Counted from the first letter of the stretch, positions 1 through 11,589 are shown. The stretch: 64,000 nt of DNA from Euglena gracilis (GCA_039621445.1 CP154954.1:69196670-69260669), one strand, 5' to 3'. The notes: generated by a model not told the origin, from the letters alone. Made by a program: numbers and translations.

Positions 1-1
1 G

Positions 2-2788
2 GAGCAAATGCTGGCATTGCTGCAGAAGATGCGGATGTGCATTCCCGGAGAGATCCATGAAGCCGAGGAGGATGAAGGTGCGTCGGATGAGGAGATCTCC
101 GACAACGAGGCACTCCAGGAAGCAGCAAGACACATCCTCCAAGTGCAGGGCGAGCAGGTGGAAATCAGACGCGTGGTGCAGTCAGACGATGAGCATCCAG
201 ATCCACTGGCATCCAAGCTCCGGCAAGAAATCCTGGATGAATACGCAGGACGCGTCTTCCGGGAAAGAGTGTGGCCAAATCCCCCAGCAAGAGGGACGCA
301 TGGCAAGGCCGTGCTCAGGCTGAAGCCAGGTGCAGTGCCAGTGGTGGGCAGGGTGATCCACCTGAGAGGAGAAAGGCATGATGCCCTGAGGGAAATGGAG
401 GCAGAGTGCCGGAAGGACGGCAAGCTGGAACCCGGGAGGGGTCCATGGAGGGCAGCCGCCTTCCCAAAAAAAACGAAAAGCGGGAAGTGGAGACTGGTGT
501 GCGATTACGCGCTCACCAACAAGCAGCTGCAGCCGGACAGCTACCCTCTGCCCCTCACCGAGGAGATCGTGGCCGAGCAAGCAAGATGTGAGCTGTTCAG
601 CACAGTGGACCTCCGGGATGCCTTCCATCAAGTCGCCCTTGAAGCCGAGTCCCGGCCAATCACCAACATCCAAATGCCGGGCGGTCTGTGGCAGTGGACC
701 GTGGTCCCACAAGGGATCAATGTGGGCCCAGCACTGCTGCAACGGGACATCGATGCGACGTGTGCCGGACTGCAAAGGCACTCAAGGCCGTACTTTGATG
801 ACATCATCATCTGTACCAAAAGAAAAGTCGGCCAATCGGAAGAAGACTTCCTGAAGGCCCATGCCGCAGATGTCCGGGAGACGCTGGCAGTGCTCGAGCG
901 CGACAAGTGGGTCTCGGACCCCAAGAAGGTGAAGCTGTTCATGCGCCGAGTGGAGTTTGTCGGCCATGTGCTGGGAGGAGGAAGAAGGTCGCCAGCCCCA
1001 GGGAAGCTGGCAGCTGTCCAGAAGTGGGAGCTGCCCAAGAACGTCTCCAGCCTCCGGGCATTTTTGGGGCTGTGCAATTATTACAGCGGATACGTGCGAA
1101 TGTTCGCCGAATATGCGGCACCGCTGCAGGAAAAGCTGAAGCTGCCCCGGGAGCTCGCCAAAGCAGGCAGCAAACACCCGGTGACATGGACCAAGGAGGA
1201 AGAGAAGGCATTCGAGCGCCTGAAGCAGGCACTCGTGGCGGACCTCGAGCTGTACAACATGGACCCCACCAAGCCGTTTGTCCTTCGGACAGATGCATCG
1301 GACTATGCAGTGGGTGCGGCGCTGGAGCAGTTCCCACTGGTGGAAGGACTCCCGTCCCTCGCGGACATCAAGCCAGGTGCCTCCATCCCCGGGGCCTTCA
1401 TGAGCCGCAAGCTCAGCGATGGCCAACGGCAGAAGTGGGACACCAGGGACAAGGAGACATATGCAATCGTCTCCGCCCTGGACAAGTGGGCGCCGTACAT
1501 TCTGGACAACGAGGTGCTGGTGCTGACAGACCACAAGAGCCTACAAGGGTGGTACAAAGAGCATGTCGCAGGAGTCGGCCCACAAGGCCGCCGAGCAAGG
1601 TGGCATGCAAAGCTCAACAACTTCCGGCTGGAAGTCATCCATGTGCCAGGCCAAGCAAACACCATCGGAGATGCGCTCTCAAGATGGGCATATCCCGCCA
1701 GCCAAGGCTTCAAGGACATCACCTGGCATGGCACCGATCAAGACACGAAAGAAATGCAAAAGCAAATCCAGAAGGAGAAGGAAGAGGAGAGATCGTGTCC
1801 AAAGGCCACTCACCCAATCGACACAGCCACCGAAGAAAAGCAAGTGTGCATCATACGGCTCAAGCACAAAACCACCGAGAACACCGAAGTGGCAGTGACC
1901 ACTCGAGCACAGATGAAAAAGAACCAGCCAGCACCAACAGCCAAGGGGTCCACCGACATGGAGACGCCAAGCCCAGCACATCAAGACACAGCAAGACCCA
2001 CCAGAGAAGCCAGCAGCATGCCAAAGAAAAAGCGGCCCAGGGGGGCCGCCCAGACCCCAGGGAGGAGGGCGCCGAAAAGCGGCCCAGGGGGGGGGGGGCC
2101 GCCCATACCCCGGGGGGGGGGGGGGGGGGGGGGGGGCGAAAAGCGGCCCAGGGGGGCCGCCAACGACCCCAAAGGGGGGGGGGGGCGCCGAAAAGCGGCC
2201 CAGGGGTGCCGCACAGACCCCGGTGGGGGGGCACGCACGGCCCGGGAGGGGGCCGGCAAAAAAAAACAGGCGGCCAGGGGGCCGCGCCCACACCCGGGGG
2301 GGGGGAACCCACGAGGGGCCCAGGGGGGGCCGCCCACGACCAGGGGGGGGGGACGCAAAAAAAGCGGCCCAGGGTGGCCACCCAAGACCAAGACCACCCG
2401 GGGGGGGCACGCACGGCCCAGGGGGGCCGGCAAAAAAAAAAGCGGCCAGGGGGACCGCCAGCCCCCAAGGGGGGGGGGGCAACCGAACCCAGACAAGACC
2501 ACCCACAAAGGAGAGCCAAGGAGAGCCAAAGCCCGAGCCCAGCCAATTCCTGAGGCCAGCCCGCAAGGCCGGACGACGTCAGCAGCGACGCTCACCGAAC
2601 GCCTGCGGAGCACGGCCAGGGATTGGCTGGCGTCCACCCCCACCCGGACCACAGGAGCCCGCCCGCAGCCGGCACGCCAGGCTGCGGCGCAACGAAGGAC
2701 CGGGGAGCCCCGGCCAGGCTCCTGTGGCAGGGGGGCGAGAGAGGCAGCGGCCAGGCCCGGCAGCCGGAGGCAAGGCCGACGAAGGTGA
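2..2788 (+). CDS. Ty3/gypsy-type pol, partial: reverse transcriptase, RNase H and low-complexity tail
   Basis: Retrotransposon polyprotein that would copy element RNA into DNA. The frame is open to the left window edge, so the true start is probably outside; the first visible ATG is at 8. Counting from that ATG, the RT has KWRLVCDYA near residue 165, DLRDAFHQ near 200 and the catalytic box YFDD at 262-265 (YxDD family). RNase H follows, with RTDAS near 425, RDKETYAIVSAL near 480, LTDHKSL near 507 and GDALSRW near 554. It resembles the degenerate pol near the right end of the window, including the conserved WHG segment after RNase H. No integrase HHCC or DDE motif follows: from about residue 675 the protein becomes glycine/arginine/proline-rich low complexity to the stop. 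RT/RNase H assignment is secure; whether the tail is translated is unclear. Confidence 0.88.
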   Translation, partial: EQMLALLQKMRMCIPGEIHEAEEDEGASDEEISDNEALQEAARHILQVQGEQVEIRRVVQSDDEHPDPLASKLRQEILDEYAGRVFRERVWPNPPARGTHGKAVLRLKPGAVPVVGRVIHLRGERHDALREMEAECRKDGKLEPGRGPWRAAAFPKKTKSGKWRLVCDYALTNKQLQPDSYPLPLTEEIVAEQARCELFSTVDLRDAFHQVALEAESRPITNIQMPGGLWQWTVVPQGINVGPALLQRDIDATCAGLQRHSRPYFDDIIICTKRKVGQSEEDFLKAHAADVRETLAVLERDKWVSDPKKVKLFMRRVEFVGHVLGGGRRSPAPGKLAAVQKWELPKNVSSLRAFLGLCNYYSGYVRMFAEYAAPLQEKLKLPRELAKAGSKHPVTWTKEEEKAFERLKQALVADLELYNMDPTKPFVLRTDASDYAVGAALEQFPLVEGLPSLADIKPGASIPGAFMSRKLSDGQRQKWDTRDKETYAIVSALDKWAPYILDNEVLVLTDHKSLQGWYKEHVAGVGPQGRRARWHAKLNNFRLEVIHVPGQANTIGDALSRWAYPASQGFKDITWHGTDQDTKEMQKQIQKEKEEERSCPKATHPIDTATEEKQVCIIRLKHKTTENTEVAVTTRAQMKKNQPAPTAKGSTDMETPSPAHQDTARPTREASSMPKKKRPRGAAQTPGRRAPKSGPGGGGPPIPRGGGGGGGGEKRPRGAANDPKGGGGRRKAAQGCRTDPGGGARTAREGAGKKKQAARGPRPHPGGGNPRGAQGGPPTTRGGGRKKSGPGWPPKTKTTRGGHARPRGAGKKKSGQGDRQPPRGGGQPNPDKTTHKGEPRRAKARAQPIPEASPQGRTTSAATLTERLRSTARDWLASTPTRTTGARPQPARQAAAQRRTGEPRPGSCGRGAREAAARPGSRRQGRRR
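2025..2515 (+). repeat. G-rich low-complexity tract inside the first pol frame
   Basis: Imperfect repeats built around AAAAAGCGGCCCAGGGGGGCCGCC with G runs up to about 20 nt, reading as GKKKSG/PRGA-like repeats in the pol frame. All frames are open here because of composition, so openness alone is not evidence of coding. A diverged reverse-complement copy lies at about 3966-4580. Confidence 0.8.
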
Positions 2789-3252
2789 GAGTTGGCGGAC
2801 CGGCCGCTGCACCTTCCATTGCCACTATAACAGCCTGCTGTTGTATATAGCGAATCACTGCGCTAATTCAGCATCAAAATAGCGCAAACCGCACCTCCAA
2901 CCGTTCTGTTTTTCACTGCAGGCTCCCTCTTTCTTATCTATGGTTTCAATTCAAGATTGTGCCTGCTGAATCAAGACCAAGGTCAAATTATATCAATTTT
3001 CAAGGATTTCAAGGGAATTCAAGGAAAGGCACTGGAGCCAAGAAAGTGCAAAAGTTCAAGAAAATCAAAATCCCAAGTGCGGAGCAAGCAAAAGATTACA
3101 AAAAAGATTGGCTATCTGCTGGCGCAGGAGAGCAGTACAAGCCAAAAAGGTGTTGGTGCTGGTGTATCTGAAGCCTAGGGGAGGGTAACCAGGCCTTTTC
3201 CTAAACCCCCCCACTGCCGGAAGGGACGCCAAGCCGGACTCCCCCCTCCAAC
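2789..3252. other. No gene seen
   Basis: Sequence downstream of the first pol frame. It has a TATA-like stretch near 2850 and AAG-rich sequence near 3000-3110, but no recognisable LTR, polypurine tract or conserved protein motif. Confidence 0.5.
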
Positions 3253-3594
3253 CACTCCCCAAAAAGGAGGGCCTTCGGTCCCCGGGAAAAAATCCTACGT
3301 GGGAAGGGGAGTATCCCGAACCTACCCCTCTCCCCAGAGCCCATCGCGCCTACCCCCCACCCCGCCGGTACCTCCTCACGGACCCCCGGGAGTGAAGGCT
3401 GGGCAAAAACAACATCGTTCGGGAAACTTGCCCCGCGATATAAATGAGTTTCCTGCAACTCATTCTTTGTGCTTTCAGCACCTTTCCCAACCCTTTTCTT
3501 CGACGGGCTCTGTTGAGAGGGGTAGGTTCGGGATACTCCCCTTCCCACGTAGGACATTTTCCTGTGGACCGAGGGCCCTCCTTTTGGGGAGTGG
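3253..3594. repeat. Long inverted repeat, arms about 90 bp
   Basis: The left arm (3253-3342) and right arm (3505-3594) are near-perfect reverse complements, sharing CCACTCCCCAAAAAGGAGGG and ACGTGGGAAGGGGAGTATCC. The spacer is about 160 bp. The transcript could form a long hairpin; a fold-back element or MITE remnant is possible. No flanking target duplication was identified. Confidence 0.75.
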
Positions 3595-3965
3595 TTTGAG
3601 ACCCTCCCTTATGGTTGAACCCGAGCACCTTTGGCTTGCAGCTTCTTCTCCTGCATCATTAGCAGCAGCCCAAATACCCAAACATCCCTTTTTTGAAGTA
3701 TGATACTCTTTTTTGAAGTCCTTGATTGACCTTGGACCTTTTGGCTCCAGCGCTTGAAAACCTTAAAATATTTTAATTTTATACCTTCTTCACAGCGCAG
3801 CACCACACAGTTGAAAACACATTGGTAAGGAAGAGGGAGCCTACAACAGAGTGAAAACAGTTCCGAGGATGTTGCAGGCAGAAAATTATCAGTTAGGCAA
3901 GTAATTACAGAGCGCTGAATCCGGAAGGTGTTGCAGAAGCAGCGGTCAGCCAAAACTCCCCTTCC
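3595..3965. other. No gene seen
   Basis: Short overlapping frames only, none with a recognisable motif. Confidence 0.5.
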
Positions 3966-4580
3966 TCAAATTTGCCTCCGCCTACCTGGCCTGGCAGCTG
4001 CCTCTCTCGCCCTGGTGGTCTAGTCTGGGTTCGGTTGCCCCCATCCTTGGAGCTGTCCCCCCTCCCCCGGGTCGTTAGCGGCCCCCCTGGGCTGCTTTTC
4101 GGCCCCCTCCCCCCTTTTGCGCTCTTGGGTGCCCCCCCCCCCCCGAATCTGGGAGGCCCCCTGGCGGCGTTTCTCTTTGCCGGCCCCCCTGGGCTGTGCT
4201 TGCCCCCCCTCCCGCAGTGTCGTGGGCAGACCCCCTCGGCGGCTTTTTAGCCACCCCACCCCCCAGGTCTTGGGTCCCCTCCCCGACCCAAGAGGGAGGG
4301 GAGGAGACCTCTCATCTCCCTCTCCCGTCCCCTCCTCCAGGTCTGGACGGCCCCATGGTCGCTTTTATTTCCGGCCCCACCTGGGCCGTGCTTTCCTCCC
4401 CCCCCTCCCCCCCGCCCGGGTGGTCTTGGGGGGGCCCCCTGGGCTGTTCTTGGGTCCCTACCCCCCCCCCCCTGCCTTCGGGCCCAGGGAGGGGTGGGCT
4501 GGGTGAGCCCAACCCACCCCTCCCGGAAACGGTGACACCCGTGGTTTTCCACCACTCCGCCGCTCCGCTTTGAGAATTTT
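3966..4580 (-). repeat. Inverted copy of the G-rich pol tail
   Basis: On the minus strand this C-rich tract reads as a diverged copy of the tail at 2025-2515: both contain PRGAANDP and GGGQPNPD or close variants (minus strand GWGQPNPD). Only the tail is present; no RT or RNase H is attached. It could be a second, inverted, truncated element or spread of the repeat alone. Confidence 0.6.
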
Positions 4581-5415
4581 GAGAGGATCAAAGAAGCGCA
4601 AGCCTATTCCGCCAACAGCCGACATCTCACCGCTAACCAAATCGCCACCAAAAAAACGTGAAAAAAACCCCAGAAAACAACTGCAGTCTCACCACCGCCT
4701 TGGAGCTCGTTATCCCTGACTACTTCCTGTGCCACCTTGCTCCCCAGGGTTCGAAATATACAGTGGGCTGATAAGAAATGCGTCCTGCATCTGAAAAAGT
4801 AAGGAATAAAAAAAGAGTCTCCCGTACCCGGATGATTTTTGAGGCGGTTCCGACCCTCCCGGCGGGGGGAGGGTGCCTGCCATGGCAGGCGCTGCAAGGC
4901 ACTCAGACCTGACCCTCCCGGAGGGGGTAGGGCACCGTTGGCAAAAGTGCCTGGGTATCCATAAGGGCCATTAGATTGGACCTTATTTGGCCCAGAGTGG
5001 CAGCTAATTGCCTTTCTGACACATAAACTTTTTACAGAACAGCTCCCAATTTGGGAACTTTTTTCTTGGGGGGACCTGCAGCTCTCCCTCTCGGCAGTTT
5101 AATTTTAAATTCAAGATGATTTACAACTTGGATTGGATGCATGGTAGACCTTTTTACGTTATTTTTGAATCCTGATCTGATTAAATCCCTGACCACTGTG
5201 TTCAGGTGACTTTGCGAGATGTTTTGTGATGTGGAAACTAGTGAAATGTCACCAGGTGGAAAAAAAACCAGGTTTTGAATCGTGCTGAGCTCTTAAGAAG
5301 CTTGCGCCCCTGACCCTCACCGGAACACATCAACCTCTCAGAACAAACCCAGAAAAAGCTGTCGAAGAAGGCTCATTTGGCGCTCAGAAACACGTGCTCA
5401 GCCAAAATTCGGCAA
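4581..5415. other. No gene seen
   Basis: Mixed-composition sequence without recognisable coding motifs or tandem repeats. Confidence 0.5.
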
Positions 5416-5419
5416 GCCA

Positions 5420-6810
5420 TCATTGGTCATGGTTGGCCATAATGGGTGATGATGGTCATCGTTTGTCATGATACTCATCCGTTGTCCTGATGGCCATCAT
5501 TGGCCATGATGGTCATCATTGGTCATAATGGTCATCATGGGTCATGCTGGACATCCGGGGTCATGATGGCAATCACTGGTCATGATGGTAATCATGGGTT
5601 ATGACCAAAATTAGGCTAGCCATCACCGGTCATGATGAACATTATGGGTCAAGATGGTCATCACTGGTCGTGACAGTCGTCCAGGGTCCTGATGGCCAGC
5701 ATTGATCATGATGGTCATCATTGTCATGATGGTCGTCATGGGTGATGCTGCTCATCCGGGGTCATGATTGCCATGGATGGTAATCATGGTCATTATTGGT
5801 CAGGATGGTCATCATGGGGCATGGTGGTCATCCGTGTGCACGATGGCCATCACTGGTCATATTGAACGTCATCCGTCATGATGGTCATCTGGGGTCATGG
5901 TCATGATGGCCATTATTGCTCATGGTGGCCATTATGGGTCATGATGGTCATCCGGGGTCCTGATGACCATTATTGGTCATGATAGTCATCATTGGTCATG
6001 ATGGTCATCATGGGTCACGATGGTCATCACTGGTCATGATGGTCATCTGGGTTGATGATGGTCCTCATGGGTCATTATGGTCAACCGGGGTCATAATGGC
6101 CATCATGCGTCATGATGGTCATCCGGGGTCCTAACGGCCAACATTGGTCATGATGGTCAACATTGGTCATAGTAGTCATCCGGGGTCCTGATGGGAATCA
6201 CTGGTCATGATGGTCATCATGGGTCATGACGGACATCATTGGTCATGATGGTCATCATGGGTCATGATGGTCATCCGTGGTGATGATGGTCGTCATGGGT
6301 CATGATGGTCATCTGGGGTCATGATTACCATCATGGGTCAGGACGGTAATCATGGGTCATGATGGTCATCCAGGTTCATGATAGACATCGTTGGTCATGA
6401 TGGTCATCCGGGGTCATGATGGTCACCATGGGTCATGATGGTCATCATGGGTCATGATTGCCATCATTGTTCATTGTGGACATCACTGCTCATGATGGTT
6501 ATCCGGGGTCATTATGACCATCATGGGTCGTGATTGGTCATCCGGGGTCATGATGTTCATCATTGGTCCTGGCCATCCGGGGTCATGCTGGTCATGATGT
6601 GTCGTGATGGACATCATGTGTCATGATGGTCATCTGGGGTCATGATGGCCATAATCGGTCAAGATGGTTATCCGGGGTCATAATGGTCATCATTGGTCAT
6701 GACGGTCATCCGGGGCCATGACGGACATTATGGGTCATGATGGTCATCTGGCGTCCTGATGGTCATGATGGGTGATGATGGTCATCGTGGGTTATGATGG
6801 CTCGAAAACA
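5420..6810. repeat. 19-bp minisatellite, about 73 units
   Basis: A tandem array of the unit ATCATGGGTCATGATGGTC and variants (ATCCGGGG..., ATCATTGG...). The period is 19, which is not a codon multiple. The unit carries TCATGA and GATGGTCATC inverted symmetry, so each unit can form small cruciforms. Units are diverged from each other, arguing for an old array. Confidence 0.9.
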
Positions 6811-8022
6811 CTTTTTCCTGGTCCATAAGGCCCAAAAAAAGCGGTTTTTGGTAATTTTTTTTTGGTTTTTTGAACTTTTCTGGCCGAAAATGGCCTCGTC
6901 CACCAATGAAAAAGTGTACAAAATGGCCAAAACTTGCCGAAAAACGGCCCTATCCCGGGCTATATGCACATTTGGGGGGAAATAAAAATACCACTGGATA
7001 GGACATCCCAAAGGCTTAAAATTTCGACTCCGAAAGTTTCTTTAGATTTTGCTTAATTTTTGAGATATTTTAAAAAAAATGTTTTTTTTTTGCCGAATTT
7101 TGGCCGAACCTGCTAAGTCAGACAGTGTAAAAAGTGTACAAAATGGCCCCAATGGCCGAAAACGGTCATATCTTGGGCTGGGCAGGCAGTTGTGGGGAAA
7201 TCAAAATATCAGCAGATGAGACATTCAAGGGCTTCAAATTAGGTCTCCGGACATTTTCCTTTGTTTTGCTTCGTTTTGGAGATATTTTGAAAACTTCGAT
7301 TTTTTGGCCGAGATGGCAGAGCCCAAAGGGGGGGGTCTTAAAAGGGGGGGGGGCGGGATGATCCTACCCAGTTTTGACCCCTTCGTGCGTTGATAACTCG
7401 GGCCTGGCGGGGAGTTGGGGGTCAAACCCGGGTGATTCGGAAACTCGAAATCCAGTCGCTCGCGACTGAAAACTATTATTTCGGGAATCGGTCCGGGATC
7501 ATGGTGATAAACCGCCGGTTCCCGAGGTGGCCCCGAGGGTGGGGGGGATGGGGGAGTTCGGGGGGGTTTGCCCAGGTGTAAACTTCGCTCGTACCCATGA
7601 AGGGATCAGAGCTCAGCGACCCTCCTTACACATACCCCTTTTCCACACAGTTAACCCATTTTCTTCCAGTTTTCGAGTATCTTAACTACTACTGACATGA
7701 AAGTTGGGGACATTATGTATAGGCAAAAATAGCGTGCTTGGAATTACACACCTGATGACTGATCCATTCTTGTCCCACACCTGATGACTTAAAAATGGCC
7801 TTAGAGCCTACCTCACTGGAATGTGGAAGTAAAAATCCTTTAAATCTTTTTTTTGTTGCCTAGTTGCCTTTTTCCAGTACTGAAAAAAAATGCTAGATGT
7901 GGTCATTCTTGAAGTGTTATAGTTGAAATCTTTGACTTAAGTCCCTGCACTCGCTGACCTTAATTCCATCTTTTCAACTTTTGTTGGGATTGGTTTATGG
8001 CGGTTGGGCTCCGTTGTGGGAT
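6811..8022. other. Non-coding; diverged tandem duplication of about 220 bp
   Basis: Two diverged copies start at GTGTACAAAATGGCC (6914 and 7134) and run on with shared segments such as GGGCT...GGGGAAAT and GAGATATTTT. A G-rich stretch lies at 7327-7360. No gene is seen through 8022. Confidence 0.55.
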
Positions 8023-8530
8023 TTACCTGCGGCATCCACTTGGAGTCTTCTGTCCCAGCTTGATGATTGAGGACGCACCAATGCTCACGTTTTTCTGCCT
8101 GTAGTGGGCCTTGGGATCATTCCCCTTTCTGGTCTTTCTGGCCACTTGTGTCCATTGGCCGTTGCCGTCACTGTGGGAGGAGGGTTTTGCTTTTGAAATT
8201 TCTGGGGTGGGGGACTTGGGCGATTGGCGGCCACGGTTCGCCACGTTTTGACCGCATGTCCAGGCTCTCCAGCTGCTGCTCAACTACGCTCCACGCCGAC
8301 AGCACTTTTCAGGGTTCATTGAAGTCAAAAGTGCCGTTTGAAAAATGACTTCTCAATCCATATTGACGAATTCTCTTGGTTTCTCTCTTTCGTGAACTCA
8401 CTTCATTTCTTCTGCGTGTCGAAAACCAAAGTAACAATCTGCAAACTCCCGCTAAAAAAGCAAGGGGAGACGTCTCTCCCAGCACAACCAATAATCGCCC
8501 AGCACCAACAGCGAGCAAGGCATAGCCTCA
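8023..8530 (-). mobile_element. Inverted fragment of a DIRS 5' end
   Basis: Read on the minus strand, this matches in order the left terminal region and Gag-like start of the two DIRS copies in the window: GCCTTGCTCGC, CGACACGCAGAAGAAA, the TTGACTTCAATGA segment, then a peptide with VANRGR...TPEIS. The match ends near 8023 without reaching RT. It stands head-to-head with DIRS copy 1. Confidence 0.65.
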
Positions 8531-9057
8531 TAATGTCCAAGTGTGGTTCCCGAGGTGTCCCCGAGTTTGAACAACGTTCATCGCACGCCCATGAACTGGG
8601 GAGTATGTGGCACCGGGCTCAAATCGAGAAAACCTTCCGCAGGAAATGACACCCCTGGCCCCGCACTTTGCCCCTTTGAGAGCATGCCATGCTCGCAGGA
8701 TTCCGCGTAACGGGGGGGGCTCTGCTGGCAATTGGGTGCCAAAAGGCACTAATTGCCAACAGCGTTCGGGCAGACACCTCGGGCGCCGCACTTTGCCATT
8801 GTGAGGCCATGCCTTGCTCGCCGGCGGTTTTTTGTGTGACTGTTTTGGTGCGCTGGGTTAGGAGGTCCCGCTTAGTGCCTTTTTTCGCCAGAGTTGGCTG
8901 ATTCTTAACTTGCCCTTCGACACCCAGAAGAAAGGAACAGAGTTCAGGAACAAGGAAGAACTGAGAAAAGAAGTCAATATCAAGTCAATATCCAGAAGAA
9001 GACAAACCAGACAAAAATCAATTGAGAATTCAATTGTCAACTTTCAATTTTGACTTC

Positions 9058-10490
9058 GATGAGCAATGCAGTGGAGAAGAAAGTGTAATTATATGGCCAC
9101 GGACGTCCTGGAGGAGAAGCAACAGCTGGAGACCTTGGAGATGCGGTCAACACGTGGCAAACCGTGGCCGTTCTTCCCACCCAGCCCCCCACCCCAGAAA
9201 TTTCACAGCCCAAAACCCCCCCAGTGACGGCCACGGTCCTTGGACCACTGTGGCCAGGAGACCCAGAAGACAGAAGCCAGCCCCAGCCCTTGGTGGGCAA
9301 AGACTGGCCTATTGGGGCCCAAAATGCTTCACAATTGGACAATCAAAGCCCACAAATCAGGGGCATCTCCCCCAAAGGTGCCCAGCAACCTGGGCACAAA
9401 TTGGCCAGAAGATGGGGAGATAGAATCAAGGCCAAGGAGGTCAACACCACAGGGGCCATGGGGGCCAGTTTCACAAGGAAATCCCCTCAGGAAGGGGCAG
9501 AAAAGGTCTGTCCAACCCCCCCAATTCATCTATCACAACAGCCCCTCTCAAGGGGACAAGGGGGGGCCACAGCAGCCCCCCAGATTTCCAATGGGGCTGG
9601 AGGCCAAGAAGAAATCAAGGCCTGGAAGACCAGAAGATGGATCGTGGAAAAAAATTTATACATGGAAACCTTGGAGACCAGCAGGGTGGACCCACAGTGG
9701 CCACCAAGAAGCCAAAGAACCAGCAGGGTGGACCCACAGTGGCCACCAAGAAGCTAAGGATGCTGCTGGAGAAATCCCCCGAGGGACCCACAGTGACCCT
9801 CTGCCAACAATGGGGGATAAAAGGACCCACAGTGGCCCTTTCAATGACCCAGCCACAGGAGGAAAAGGGACCCACAGTGGCCCTTTTAAGGACCCAGCCC
9901 CCAGGGGCAAAGGGATCCACAGTGGCCCTTTTGGAGCGAAGGGCAGAAACCCCTCCAACATTTATTTATCAATTCCAGATCAATCAATCAAGGGGGGGAC
10001 CCACAGAGGCCCCCCTATGGTATGTCAACCAACCACATCAACATGGAGAAGACCAGATAGGCCAAACAGGGGCATTAAGCCCTATGGTATGTCTTCCAAC
10101 AACAAGATCATCCAGAGAGGTGAGCAGCGAGGGAGAGAGTGCATGCACATCCCCCCAGAAAAAGTTTCCTTTTACAAGGGCCCAAGCCCTAGGGGACCAA
10201 GGGGTGCAATGTCCAACACCCCCAGCCCAGCCCCCCCAGAATCATCCCAGAAAATAAATTCAATGGAGGACATATTGGGAGACACCCCCCTCCATCAAAG
10301 GTTGCAAAAAAGCCTAAAATGTCCAACATCTCCAGCCCAGCCCCCCCAAAATCATCTTATCCAGGAAATAAATTCCATGGAAGAAAAATTGGGAGACACC
10401 CCCTTCCATCAAAGGCTGCAAAAAAGCTTGAAATGGTGGGCAAAAAATGCCCCCCCAACAACATGTCAACTCATCAGGGATGGCATTCAA
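9058..10490 (+). pseudogene. DIRS copy 1 Gag-like region
   Basis: The start matches copy 2 (MSNAVEKK) but meets a TAA codon within a dozen codons. Downstream, the frame with GWTHSGHQEAK repeats (about 9690-9760) and THSGPF repeats (9820-9930) is open, followed by two SMEE..GDTP.HQRLQKSLK units near 10260 and 10375. In copy 2 the same frame runs into RT; here the frame changes near 10490. A structural (Gag) role is inferred from position only; no zinc knuckle was seen. Confidence 0.55.
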
Positions 10491-11560
10491 ACCCCCCTGG
10501 GTCAGCCCACCAAAATTGTCCACCCACCCAAAAATCAGGGCAAATTTGAACTTACCCCAAGCAGAAAAAATACTGCTGGATTACGAAAAATCTGGATCCA
10601 TAAAGAGGGTGAGGGATTCAACCACCCAGCACCTGATCCCCTGGTTTCTGATTTCAAAACCACAGGGAGGGCAGACAAAATGGAGATTAATAAGCGATTG
10701 CAGGGAAATAAATCAAAGGTTCCAAGTGAAACCTTTCAAGCTGGATCACATCCAGCACATTTTTCCAGTTTTGGAAAAAGGCCACTGGGCAGCAAAAATA
10801 GACCTGAAGGATGCCTATTTTCATATTCCAGTAAGTCCAGGCCTAAGGCCATTTTTAAGGCATCAGGTGGGGGGGCAGACCTGGGAATTCCAGGCAGGCT
10901 GTTTTGGACTGAATGTAATGCCCCAAATTTTAATGTCAGTAATGAAGACATTCGAAAAACTGTGAAGGAAAAGGGGCGTCCAGGTATTTATTTACCTGGA
11001 CGACATTTTACTGGTGGCCCCAACACAAATCACCTTACAAAATCACCTGAACACAGTGGTCAAGGATTTAATCAAATCAGGATTCAAAATCAATGTGAAA
11101 AAGTCCACCCTTCAGCCCACCCAAATCGTCAATCATCTTGGATTTCAGCTAAACTTCCAAGAGGGAAAATTACAGGTGCCCCCCCAGAAAATAAAAACAG
11201 TAAAAAAAGGAGCTGGGAAAAATGGTGAAGAAAGATTACATGTCAAAAAGGCAACTGGCTGCCATTTTGGGCCAAATCAGATGCAATCTAAGCCCTTTCT
11301 AAGGGCCTTTACGGATGCCCTGGCAAGTTTTTTGGTGGAAAATTCCACAGCCCCCTGGGACTCAAAACATCCCATTTCCCAAAGAATAAGGGACCAATTA
11401 AAGGAAATAAAAATTCAGCTGGACACCTGGGGGGGCAGACCCTTCCCCCAAAATGCAACCAGGGAGTTGCACTCAGACAGCAGTACCCATGCCTGGGGGG
11501 GGGGGGCTGGACATTCGAACAGGCAAAATTGTGCAAGAATTTTGGAGGGAAAACTCCATT
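10447..11560 (+). pseudogene. DIRS copy 1 reverse transcriptase and partial RNase H
   Basis: RT motifs run KWRLISDCREINQ, AKIDLKDAYFHIPVS, CFGLNVMPQ, then a TGA at 10963-10965 where copy 2 has TGG (Trp). The next segment carries the catalytic box YLDD and continues to LGFQLNFQEGKL. A frame change follows near the C run of CCCCCCCAGAAAATAAA. RNase H begins with RELHSDSSTHAWGG and stops at NVKE, where the internal deletion starts. The nonsense codon and frame changes make this copy non-autonomous. Confidence 0.85.
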
Positions 11561-11589
11561 TTGCACGTAAATGTCAAAGAAAGAGTTCC

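Noticed and set aside
2030-2650. Long open frames on both strands over G-rich DNA.
   Set aside because: Composition removes stop codons in all frames; only the plus frame continuous with RT/RNase H has support.
5420-6810. CRISPR array.
   Set aside because: Contiguous 19-bp units without unique spacers, in eukaryotic context.
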